A stretch of DNA of 64,000 nucleotides from Macrosoma leucophasiata. Its lineage: Eukaryota > Arthropoda > Insecta > Lepidoptera > Hedylidae. Shown here in pieces: positions 1 to 10,000 of this stretch. Each line of letters starts with the position of its first letter. Within the stretch, counting starts at the first letter, position 1. The position numbers and the translations under genes were made by a program. The notes under the pieces were generated by a model. That model saw only the letters and a program-made list of their open reading frames with translations, ran no database searches and had not been told where the DNA came from. The stretch covers positions 14,702,001 through 14,766,000 of the forward strand of contig JAWQUS010000032.1 of assembly GCA_036365455.1 (NCBI GenBank). The letters are read 5' to 3'.

Positions 1-412
1 AAGTATTAAATGAAACAGGATGATACTAATAGCATTATAACGATACAAGCTAAAAGCAATTGATATCCAAATGAGATTGAATTTTAAACTCGGCGTCTTC
101 GAACCGGAACGATACAGCTAAGCGTATGGAAATTAAGGAATGACAGCTGTTCGGGTGGAAAAATCGTTTTCATGTTACTCATTTGCCTTTTTCAGAGTAT
201 TGACACCGAATAGATTATAAGGTTGTTTTATTAACACGACTGGGATCAGTAGGAGTATATTAAAATCTTTTTATAGGAGATACTGAGATATGTTCATAGT
301 AGAGTTAAACACAATTTCAAAGAAGCTTCTTTTGATTCTGTTGTATATATTTTTAGGCAAATTGTATTTTTAACCGACTTCAAAAAGGAGGAGGTTCTCA
401 ATTCGCCTGTAC

Positions 413-698
413 GTTTTTTTATGTTATAAAAGTGGCAAACAAGCATGCAGTTCACATTGATGTTAAGTGATGACTGCAGCCTAAAGACACCCACACAATG
501 ACCAGAGGTCAAAATGCAGATGCGCTGCCACTCCTGAGGCATTAGGTGTTATGCCTCTGTGCCGGCAATTACAGGGCCGAACATTACCACCAGACCGGAA
601 CACGTTAGTGCTAAACACTACCATTTAGCGGCAAGTATATTAGGTAATACGGTGGTGCCTACGCCTGCGAGCTCCGTCACTGGTGCTCTACCACCAGT
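413..698 (-). repeat. SINE A, near full length
   Basis: Copy of the dominant retroposon of this window, called SINE A here. On the minus strand it begins with the head ACTGGTGGTAGAGC, passes the block GGCGTAGGCACCACCGC, and ends in GCCACTT plus an A-rich tail, seen on the plus strand as the poly-T run near 413. The A tail and lack of terminal inverted repeats suggest retroposition. I do not know a published name for it. Confidence 0.7.
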
Positions 699-1410
699 AA
701 AAATGGTTGATTTTTTGTGGGCTGCTCACTCCGCGTTATTGTATTTAGTACTACCGTATTATAATGGTTGCACCACCATTGCTCGGTTGAATGACTACAG
801 TAGTGGAATAGTTCTCCTGCAACTGTGGACGGCCCAGCGCCTATAACTTGTTTTTGCCACCACTATTTTACAATGGACATGGATATTAATCTTAATTCGC
901 ATGCCTATATGGGAGTAGGTATTAAAAAAAATCTTTTCCTACTGGCTTTTTAAACTTCACTCACAATTTTCTGGGTGGCATCCTCCGCCTGTTCTTCTTT
1001 CTAAAATACTTTCAAATCCTTGAATGCCGGCCGGACTTCTGAAAATGACTGGTTAGAGCTACAATAAGTGCGCAACAATTACGTTCGCAGAAGCTCTCCA
1101 AGCCCTATAAAGCGCGGTCGAGCAACAAGCTACCCGTAAATTTCAATTAACCATCCGTGAATAAACTGATCGGCTAGACAATTGAGCATTCGTCTCCTTG
1201 ACTATTTCAATCTCAATACCGTTATTAGTATTTGTTCTTATCAAGAATCTTGAAGTGTCTTAACTTCGCTTTATTGGTAGTAGAGTTCCAGTGAAGGGGC
1301 TCGAGGGCGTAGGCACCACCGCATTACCTAATCTATCTGCCGCCAAATAATAGCGTTCAGCATTATCGTGTTCCGGTTCGATTGTAATGTATGGACCCGT
1401 AATAACTATC

Positions 1411-1773
1411 CATAGAGCAACGCGGCCCACCGGTCGCGGCGGACCGGAGGGGAGTCAAAAATCGTCTATTACTACGAAAATCACACCTTGACTTAAACAA
1501 AATACAGAAACAATTTCACGCACACATTTAAACATCTACCCCCTTATTCATAATCGAATTATAGCTAAAGTGTTGCTAATCTCTCCTTTGTCTTTGTCTA
1601 TCCTGCACATTTGACAATGCAACTGACAAAGATAAAGCATTCTATAGCTAAAACGTATCTAATGTACGTTTATGAATAAGGGGGCTAGGCGAGACGTATA
1701 GACCCATTTGGGCTTGTACTTTGACAGAGGGGAAAGCCTGCATATGTCTACTTCCCTCCGGTGTTGCTCTATG
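1411..1773 (+). mobile_element. hAT-like MITE (family B), 8-bp TSD
   Basis: Terminal inverted repeats start CATAGAGCAAC and end in GTTGCTCTATG. The element is flanked by the 8-bp direct repeat taactatc at 1403-1410 and 1774-1781. The 8-bp TSD and CA-starting termini fit the hAT superfamily. No transposase is encoded, so it is non-autonomous. Other copies lie at 15053, 17277, 18118, 38708 and 53452. It carries the nested element at 1539-1684. Confidence 0.8.
1539..1684. mobile_element. Short MITE (family F) with CCCCCTTATTCATA termini
   Basis: A 146-bp element with inverted termini CCCCCTTATTCATAA and ATGAATAAGGGGG. It is flanked by a 3-bp repeat, cta, and sits inside the hAT-like MITE at 1411-1773. 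A 3-bp TSD resembles PIF/Harbinger (usually TWA), but cta is not the canonical site. Further copies are at 1957-2108 and about 35733-35866. Confidence 0.7.
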
Positions 1774-1956
1774 TAACTATCGCAGAGACATAACAACCAA
1801 GATCTCAGCCATTTTAACCTCTGATGTTAATATAGATGTCTATTAGGCTGCAGTCACCACTTAACATCTATATGAACTGCATGCTTGTTTGCTACATTCG
1901 TAACATAAAAATGACTCATTGGTCACGTGGATTTTTAGCGGTTTTAAAAAACTTAC

Positions 1957-2108
1957 CCCCTTATTCATAAACGTATTTTAGCTAAAGTGTTGCTAATCTC
2001 TCCTTTGTCTTTTTCTATCCTGCACATTTGACAATGCAACTGACAAAGACAAAGCATTCTATAGCTAAAACGTATCTAATGTACGTTTATGATTATGAAT
2101 AAGGGGGT
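1957..2108. mobile_element. Short MITE (family F), second copy
   Basis: Same termini and body as the copy at 1539-1684, flanked by tta on both sides. A tta TSD is the canonical PIF/Harbinger-like target. It lies just downstream of the SINE A tail that ends near 1911. Confidence 0.7.
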
Positions 2109-2209
2109 TAATTTTCATAACACGCTGTTTCGGGTTTAATTTTGTTTATGTGTTTTAAATTGGAGAGTTATTTTAGTGTCAAGGAAAAAAGATGGATTAG
2201 ATTTGGATG

Positions 2210-2560
2210 TAATGTAGGTATGTATGTATCTTCACGCCAGGTCCCCAACGGGGTAGGCAGAGAGTGTGGAGCGCCAGAAATTCCGGTCCTGACATACCTC
2301 CCGTGCCTCATCTATCTTCATCATTCTCTTCATACACGCACGCCGATTCCTAAGATTTTTGACCCCACCATCAGACAGTAATCGACCTATTTGGTCATGG
2401 TAGGTCAGTCTTGGTCTTCCTGGGCCTCTGCAACCATCCACATTCGCATTGTTCATCTGTTTAGTCATTCTCTCATTCGACATTCTTTCCATATGCCCGA
2501 ACCATCGGAGCATGCCTTTTTTCTAATTATAACACCGATACTATCATTCACACCTTTTTC
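2210..2560 (-). mobile_element. LINE 3' end (family C), C-terminal ORF fragment
   Basis: The minus strand encodes about 93 residues of the C-terminal end of a non-LTR retrotransposon ORF. Recognisable pieces are LRWFGHMERMSNERMTKQ, GPGRPRLTYHDQIG and RNRRACMKRMM, ending at AYPVGDLA. The 3' end follows as a CATACATACATA-type microsatellite. The copy is 5' truncated, with no reverse transcriptase catalytic core. The same fragment recurs at 10685, 15449, 17213, 18925, 19910, 20766 and 61008. Confidence 0.75.
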
Positions 2561-2643
2561 TTACATCTTCATTACGAACGCGATTTTATTTTTGGATGTA
2601 AATTGACTGAAAATATTTTTAGCACACAAAGTTTATTACCCAA

Positions 2644-3003
2644 CTAGCTGACCCGGCAAACTTCGTATTGCCTCACAATGAAATAATAAGTCAAAGGTTT
2701 GATATTGTATAGGAAAACAAAATTTAATGTAGAGATTCCCGTGGGAATGAGTGATTTTCCCGCAGTAAAAAGTAGCCTAAATGTTGGCCAGGCTAAGTAT
2801 CTTTCCACCACAAAAAGTTTCATTCGAATCCGTCTAGTATCTTCGGAGATTAGCCTGGACAAAGGGACAAACAGACAGACAAAAAATTTAAAAATCATTG
2901 AAAAGTGTTCTAATACTTTTTTAACATCGCCCCCAATTCGTTTTTCGTAAATATATACAATGTACAGACTCTCGCGGCTTTACTGTTTTATTATATGTAT
3001 AGA
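2644..3003 (-). mobile_element. Helitron-like element (CTAGCTGACCCGGC type)
   Basis: On the minus strand it starts TCTATACATATAATA and ends GCCGGGTCAGCTAG followed by T, that is, a TC start and CTAG|T end as in Helitrons. There are no TIRs and no helicase. Its 5' part matches the copy in intron 1 of the NPC2-like gene (about 50655-51035). Confidence 0.65.
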
Positions 3004-3428
3004 TAATCTTAAAACCTTCTATCTTTATCTTACCATTACTTATAAAATAATATAACAAATATCACCATAAACTACCAAACAAAACAAGCCGAAATACTCC
3101 AATTTCAGTCTTAAAATTTTTATCCATAAGCGTTATTTTTATTTCGACAAAATAATATTTACTTTAAATGCTAGACTTCTGGCAATCAGAGCTACATTTA
3201 CGATGTAACAATTACGTAGGCCAATGTTCTCCAAGCCCCATAAAGCACGGCCGAGCAACAAGCTACCCGTTTATTTGAACCAACCATCTGTGAATTTAGC
3301 GGTCAGTTAGACAATTGAGCTTTTGGCTCTTGAGCAATGTACGCAATGTTTCTGAAATTAAATATTATTGTCCGTAATAGGAATGTTGAATACTTAGTAT
3401 TTTCTCTACTGTAATTTCAAAAGTTTTC

Positions 3429-3888
3429 CTGGTGGTAGAGCTCCAGTGACGGAGCTCGCGGGCGTAGGCACCACCGCATCACCTAATATACTTGCCGCTA
3501 AATGGTAGTGTTCTACTGATATACTTTTTACATTAGTTTAGTGATAGTCTTGACTTAACATATATTTTTTATCTTGTTTGACATGTATATCAATTGTTGT
3601 TCACTTCAATTTATTTTGTTTGTTTTTGACGTGTCATTAGAGGTGCCCGTCACCCTAAATGAATAAATGAGTTTCTGATTCTGATTCTGATTCAGCACTA
3701 TCGTGTTCCGGTCAGGTGGTAATGTACGGTCCTGTAATTTCCATAACACCTTAGGCCTCAGGAGTGGTAACGCATCTGCATTTTGACCTTGTCTTTGTGT
3801 TAGTGTCTAAAGGCTGTAGTCATCATTTAACATCAATGTGAACTGCAAGCTTGCTTGCCACTTCCATTACATTAAAAAAAATCAATGC
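3429..3888 (+). repeat. SINE A interrupted by a LINE tail
   Basis: A SINE A copy running from the ACTGGTGG-type head to the A tail. It is interrupted at about 3518-3690 by a different retroposon 3' end that finishes in a (TTCTGA)n microsatellite. The same LINE tail is on the minus strand at about 51390-51490, where (AATCAG)n precedes it. Confidence 0.7.
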
Positions 3889-4106
3889 GATTGCAAATCA
3901 CGTAGACATTTTCAGTTGCAGTCTGTCGAAATGCATAGGAATGGCATTAAATATGCTGAAAGTAATTTATTGATATGAGTTTTGTTTTGTTATTATGTTA
4001 TTAAATCGTATATATATAATTCAGATAGATAGATTGCAACCATCACTTTATACGTTAATATTAAAAACTGGTTGCCTGTAAAGTCGGTTTTACTGGCGAA
4101 GATTTT

Positions 4107-4253
4107 ACGTGACAACGTCTTTTTCTCGGTAGAAAGGCATTCGCCGGTCCGGCAGGCCTCTCTCTCGTTCGGTGACTCATCGTTACGTTACCGGGCGTTA
4201 CACTTTTTCATGAGTGACTCCGAGCCGCAACCTAATTTAAGACGTTGTCACGT
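4107..4253. repeat. Short inverted-repeat segment of unknown class
   Basis: The 15-mer ACGTGACAACGTCTT at 4107-4121 is repeated perfectly inverted at 4239-4253. The GC-richer interval between them stands out from the AT-rich surroundings. An open frame of 90 codons spans it (4072-4344), but I recognise no protein family in it. It is probably an internal part of a DNA transposon. Confidence 0.4.
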
Positions 4254-4689
4254 CAAAATACTTGCGGCCATTTTTGATAGGCCACCTAGTGGATATATTT
4301 TATATTCTCTAGATTATATATATGCGTACAAATTAAGTTTGTAGCATATCTGTATGAACGAAATGATTCTGCAGTGGGCTTAACCTATTCGGTATGAGGC
4401 TGTTTGAAAGTGCTGTTAAACATTTTTCATCCATCAAAACCATAAATTCACGATCATAAAATACGTAGGACAATCATTTCGTTCTAATAATGCCTTAACA
4501 GCACTTAGTCTGATATACGACCAAGACCCTTAATACGTCGTAAAACTGTCTATGATCCGATATTGTGGATTACGTGATACGATGCGTTTAAGCGAGATAT
4601 TGCTATTGTCAGATCTAAGCCGTGCAGGATAAAGACCATCAATATTGTGCAATCTATTGTTGAAGAGAAAACTTTGTATTTCTCGTAAC

Positions 4690-4982
4690 AAATTTTCGAA
4701 ATTCGCGATTTCACGACTGCAATTTGTATGGCCCCGTAATAATTATCACAGAGACATATCATCTAAGCTCTCAGGAGTGGTAACGCGTCTGCATTTTGAC
4801 CTCGGTCTTTGTGTAGGTGTCTATAGGCTGCAGCCATCACTTAACATCAATGTGAACTGCATGCTTGTTTGCCATTTGCATTACAAAAAAAAATGTGAGC
4901 TGCATGCTTGTTTGCCATTTGCATTACAAAAAAAAATGTGAGCTGCATGCTTGTTTGCCACTTTCATTATATAAAAAAAAAA
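4690..4982 (+). repeat. SINE A 3' half with triplicated tail
   Basis: The 3' half of a SINE A variant. It ends in three head-to-tail copies of a roughly 43-bp unit made of GAACTGCATGCTTGTTTGCC-like sequence plus an A run, at 4846-4980. Confidence 0.7.
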
Positions 4983-5253
4983 TTGCTGCGGGCAAACAAC
5001 CACTAAAATTTAACCGTGTGTAGTACCATAAAAGATGTCACTTTGCTTCATAGTCGAAGTGATTGTGACTAAAAACCTGTTACTCCTAATTTAATATACG
5101 TTTTCAAAGGTTCAATCTAAGAGCCCACGCAGACAAAGAGCGGTCAGAGTTCAGTTTGGTTTGACCGCTTAAGAGTTCCGACGCATACAAGTGGCGTTCA
5201 TATTCTCGCGTTCTAGTTTCGTTTGTGTTTTTTGTACATGCAACATGTCCCTG

Positions 5254-5622
5254 AAGCGCGTATGGCCCCGCAGCTGGTGTAGATCGTAAGCGATCTACTC
5301 GGTTAAGCACTACGGGCGCAGTCGGGTGTGTGATGGGTGACCGCTAGTGGCAAATTAAATGCGCGTTTCCGTGCTTCGGAGGGCACGTTAAGCCGTCGGT
5401 CCCGGTTGCTATCGATAAATAGCAGTCGTTAAAACTTTGTCGGAGGCCTTATGGGGCGGTTTGAAAACATCCGACAACGGGTTGGCCACTAACCCATCCA
5501 CCTCCACCAATCCGCATTGGAGCAGCGTGGTGGAGTAAGCTCCAGGCCTCATCCCAAAAAAAAAGAGGGAGAGACTCGTGCCCAGCAGTGGGACGTATAA
5601 TGAGTTGCTATTATTATTATTT
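5254..5622 (+). mobile_element. Element D, non-LTR/SINE-like 3' end with (ATT)n tail
   Basis: A dispersed repeat of about 360 bp. It contains the blocks GGTGTAGATCG, GGTGACCGCTAGTGGCAAAT, GTCGGAGGCC and CCCAGCAGTGGGACGTAT, and ends in an (ATT)n-type microsatellite. The microsatellite 3' end points to a LINE or LINE-mobilised SINE. Minus-strand copies lie at 7618, 16343, 50066, 56000 and 61160; a truncated plus copy lies at 27208. Confidence 0.65.
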
Positions 5623-5634
5623 TATATTATTAAC

Positions 5635-6050
5635 ATGTCCCTAGAAAGTTCATCTTCCGATGAAGAATTGCGGGTTGTTGTGGAGCTTAAGAGCTTTTGA
5701 AAAGAAAAGAAAGTATTGGGTGCACCCAATTAACACAACGCGAGAAGAACAAGGCGACTTTATTAGTATTTTTCAGGATTTATAATAATATTAAGTAATC
5801 TCAATATAAAGCAAATTTTACATAATACCTTTGCAGCTTTTACCATTGCCTGAGATCAACCGTCAACCTCCATCAGATCCTGACATTTACCAAAATATAA
5901 ACCTCGTCACAACTTCGTGAAATGGGTAAATGTGCGTCTAGAATATTACGTCAAATTTAATTCTTCTGGTCTTGACATAGCTCAAACTTTTAGGTGTAGA
6001 ACTAAATATTGCAAAAATAATGTTATGCAAAAAAACAAAATTAGTTTGAC
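5635..6050 (+). pseudogene. Decayed PIF/Harbinger (HARBI1-like) transposase N-terminus
   Basis: From the ATG at 5635 the frame reads MSLESSSSDEELRVV. After a frameshift near 5685 another frame reads KKRKYWVHPINTTREEQGDF followed by ISIFQDL. A basic stretch, then YWVHPIN, a basic residue, GDF and a hydrophobic tail is the usual N-terminus of Harbinger-type DDE nucleases. The DDE core is not seen; stops follow at about 5785. It looks like a dead fragment. The family call rests on this motif alone. Confidence 0.55.
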
Positions 6051-6072
6051 CTGTTTGTAACCTACCACGTCA

Positions 6073-6393
6073 TCTTTACTTACTAATAAAGCTGAACAGT
6101 TTGTTTGAACGCGCTTATCTCAAGAAGTACTGGTCCGATCTTAAAAAATCTTTCAGTGTTAGATAGCCCATTTATCCAGGAAGGTTATAGGCTATATAAC
6201 ATCACGCTAAAATGACGCGAAGCCGATGCGGGCTTCTAAGTTACTTATCACTATTTTCTCTGTCTGTTTGTATGCCCTAATCTCGGTAAGTTCTGAACGG
6301 ATTTTGTTCCTGTTTAAAATGTTTGAAAGAGGGTTTCCTGAGGAAGGTTTCTATAATAAATGCTACCATTGCGAAGCCGGGGCGGGTCGCTAG
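6073..6393 (+). mobile_element. Helitron-like element, GCGGGTCGCTAG end
   Basis: Starts TCTTTACTTACTAATAAAGC and ends with the GC-rich stretch GAAGCCGGGGCGGGTCGCTAG before T, which is the Helitron TC...CTAG|T layout with a 3' hairpin. It is related to minus-strand copies at 14489 and 40761. No Rep/helicase coding region is present. Confidence 0.6.
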
Positions 6394-6628
6394 TGTTATT
6401 TTGAATGTGGCAAAAGATGTTCGTGAAACTTTACTTTAGCAAACCGCATCGTCATTTATGATTATGTAAGGAAGATCCCGTTTAGTATATAAAAACGTGA
6501 ACGTCTTAAGGACTCAGGCCCGTTTTTATACGAGTCTTAATTTAGTAACAACATGTTTTAAATGAAATTTTCCAACGAATATCATAACTTCACTCACTAT
6601 TATTAAATAGCAACATAATATATTTTTT

Positions 6629-6752
6629 ACTGGTGGTAGAGCTCCAGTGACGGAGCTCGCGGGCGTAGGCACCACCGCATTACCTAATATACTTGCCGCT
6701 AAATGTGGACTGCACGGTTGTTTGCCACTTCCATAACATAAAAAAAAATATA
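6629..6752 (+). repeat. SINE A, internally deleted
   Basis: The head block through CTTGCCGCTAAATG is joined directly to the tail block TGGACTGCACGGTTGTTTGCC plus an A run. About 200 bp of the middle is missing. It lies 250 bp upstream of the thrombospondin-type exon. Confidence 0.7.
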
Positions 6753-7007
6753 TATATAACTTATATTATACTTATAACGAACAACAAAAAAAACACGATT
6801 CGGCAGTTGTTTTTTGAGTGCCAATGGCGAACCTGTTTGTATTCACCGCGGCACGTTACCAAATTCTTAGGGTATCACGGGTCGCATTACCAATTTTCGA
6901 AAGAGCACTTAGCCTCTCTCTTTAAAAAGGGTGCAAACTCTGGATTTCAACAAAGCAATTGTGGATTAATTTCTTATATACTAAATTTCTTCTCCTTTTG
7001 TCCACAG

Positions 7008-10000
7008 TTTTAGACTGCGTGGTATCTGGCTGGGGACCCTGGTCAGAGTGCGATACGAGCTGCGGCTCAGGCAGCATGGAGAGGAGTCGGGTGGTAATGC
7101 AGCAGCCGGCTCACGGCGGGAGACATTGTCCCTCCCTCGTGCAACGACGAGCGTGTCAAACACACCATGGATGCAACTCCGACAGCGATGTCCCCCTTCG
7201 AGGTAAGATTTTAAACGTAAAAACGTCTTTAAAATCATAAGGAAATATAGGAGCACCAGTTCAAAAGAAATAACTTTAACCAAAAGTAGCGTGGAGAGAA
7301 GTGTGTCGCTGATGCAGCAGCCAGAACATTGCAGGCGATATTGTCCCTCCCTCGTGCAAGCCCAAGCCAAGCAAACCATGGGCGCCTACGCCGATAGCGA
7401 AGGTCCGTTCTCAAGAAGACAGTCTTTCAAATTACATGAAAACGTACGGGCATCAGGTCAGTAAAGAGAACTGCAGTGAAAAGTAGCGTAGAGAGAAGTT
7501 GGTAAGTGACGCAGCAGCCAGTCCACGGCGGGAAACATTGTCGGATCCTCGTACAAAGACAAGCGTCTCAACCACGCCATGGGTGCAATGCAGACAGCTA
7601 CAGTATCCAGCAAGAAATATTGCTATTATTAGTATTATATTATAATAACAATGGCAACCCTCGATACGTCCCACTACTGCCCAGCACGAGTCTCATCCCC
7701 TTCTTGGGAGGAGGCTCCTAGCTTACTCCAACACCTTGCTCCAATGCGGGTTGGTGGAGATAAGGGTAAGTGGCCAACCCGTTGTCGGATTTTTTCAAAC
7801 CGCCCATTAGGCTTCGGACAAGGTTTGACGACTGCTATCCATCGATAGCGACCGGGACCGACGGCTAAACGTGCCCTCCGAAGCACGGAAACGCGCATTT
7901 TAATTTGCCTCTAGCGGTCACCCATCACACATCCGACCGCGCCCGTATCGCTTAACCGAGTAGATCGCTTCCGATCTACACCAGCCGCGGAACCATGCGC
8001 TCTTCTGCTGCATACCGCCTATATTAGCACAGATGCTCCGGTATTGGTCAAAACTTGATCAAAATAGTCGATAAACGTACCGTAGATAAGGTACGAAAGA
8101 GATAGCGCTCTGCCGACCCTAAATAAACCGAAGTCTCCTTAGGTCGATGTGCTATAGTTGTTGTTGGCTATACTGGACAGCAACTTTTCACTGCGAGGTT
8201 AAGATATTTGATGTGAAACGTCTTCAAAATCATATGCACATGTCAGTCTTTGCTGTAAATTGGGGTTATTCGTCATCTGGCCCGACAAATGCTCGCCCGA
8301 TCAGGCGAGTTGGCACCTTTCGAATTTACTTAATATTTCTGTCCTCAACTCGCACGCTCATACAAAGTACAGTCAGGTAAATAAATTTAAAATACAATTT
8401 TAGAAACGACTTCGAATAAAACTATAATAAATTTATCTGAAATAGATTTATACATAAAACTATTTAAAAAATCGACCGTACACTATCAATGAGGATTCCG
8501 ACGCGAAAAGAATAGCGCTCTTCTGCACCACAACACCGAGCTAAACAGATTTGTGCTCACAAAAGGATAGCGCTATCTTTTTTTATTTATCTAACCCTTT
8601 ATCCCAATCGTGGCAAAAATCGTGTTCTGTGATAATTATGCCTATTGACAAATATTGTATGTTATAAGAAGTAGTTACAATAAAGCCAAATGCTTTTGTG
8701 ATATTGTTAATTTTATTTATATTTTGATTACAGCTATCTTACAATGAGAAGATAATCAAACTTTATATTATAAAGGATAAAAAAAATACTATAAAACAGA
8801 AAGAAACATGTGCTATTGATAAATATATTACTACCATAGTTATCGAACTCAGACTCGGAAAGATAAGTATTGAATTATGTATCGAAAGTCTCGTATTACC
8901 ATTTTTTTAATATTTTTATTTGAAAACCAATAAGAACAAAAATCGTAATCTGTCATAATTGTGTTGACAATTATTGTAATGTTTTAAGAAGTAGGTAGTT
9001 ATAATAAGCCAAATGCATTTGTGGTATTGTTGATTGTATTTTGTACTTTTGTTTACATTTTTATACTTAGATAATGACAAAGCACATTTGATTCTATTTT
9101 ATATTATTTATTACATCTTTTGCAAGAAATATGTATCTAAAATTATGATAAATATAAACAAAATAAACAAAATCTTAGTTTTATTTTAAAGTCCAGCCAT
9201 AAAATGTTAAACGTTTTGAAAAAAGATTTTTGTATTTGACTGTACACAATCCCCTCACAATTTGATGGTCGGGCGAGTTGACGACAGAAATATTATTAAA
9301 ATTTAAAAGGTGCCAAGTCGCCCAATAAGGCCAGTTTTTGTCGGATGACGAATAACCCGTAAATTGCGCTTTTTGATCTCTAGGGAGGGGCAGCTGCCCT
9401 CCCCTGCTACCCCCCAGGCGACGCCCATATCTTCAGGTGATTTTATGGAGTCATTTGTTGAGGGTAATAACATCGCAAAGCTGTCATATCTTTTTTTCCG
9501 TAATCAGGCAAAAAACGGGAATATTCCATGACATATTAAGTGAAATATATTTTCATTTTTACATTGAGCCGAGGCCTGTATGAGCATGATAACGTTCTAT
9601 CTTCGTATTAGAATAATTTAGGGTCTCAATAAATAATGGGAATGGATTTTTTGTGTCACGCTTCAAATGTGTGTACGATGCATTTTAATGAAGTGAGATA
9701 AAGTGTTTGATGGGCTTGTTTTAGCGGTTTTTGATGTGTTTTGTGACGTAAATATCTTTCTGATACCCTTTTTAAAGTTATATCGATAGTATTCATTTAC
9801 TTTTATGTAAATTGAACTGCCTCAGTAGCGTCGTGGTAGCAGGCCACTGCTACTACGCTGGGGGTCCTGGGTTCGATTACCGGGTCGACTATCAGAGATA
9901 TCGGTTTAAAATACTTCATCTCTGGTTCTATTGGGATTTTTCCATTTTCTGGAAGTTTCCCAGTACCTCGGAGTTTGGTAATGCGCCCGGAGATGGCAAC

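Larger units (their letters stand above)
1273..1911 (+). repeat. SINE A variant, split by nested MITEs
   Basis: The head and first half lie at 1273-1410 and the second half at 1774-1911. The break is exactly the 8-bp TSD of the hAT-like MITE at 1411-1773. This copy belongs to a divergent subfamily in which the middle reads as in 16876-17142 and 31146-31409, with GTAATAACTATC in place of the usual GTAATTTCCGGC. Confidence 0.7.

Noticed and set aside
4072..4344. 90-codon open frame
   Set aside because: No recognisable domain; it overlaps an inverted-repeat segment and looks like non-coding transposon DNA.
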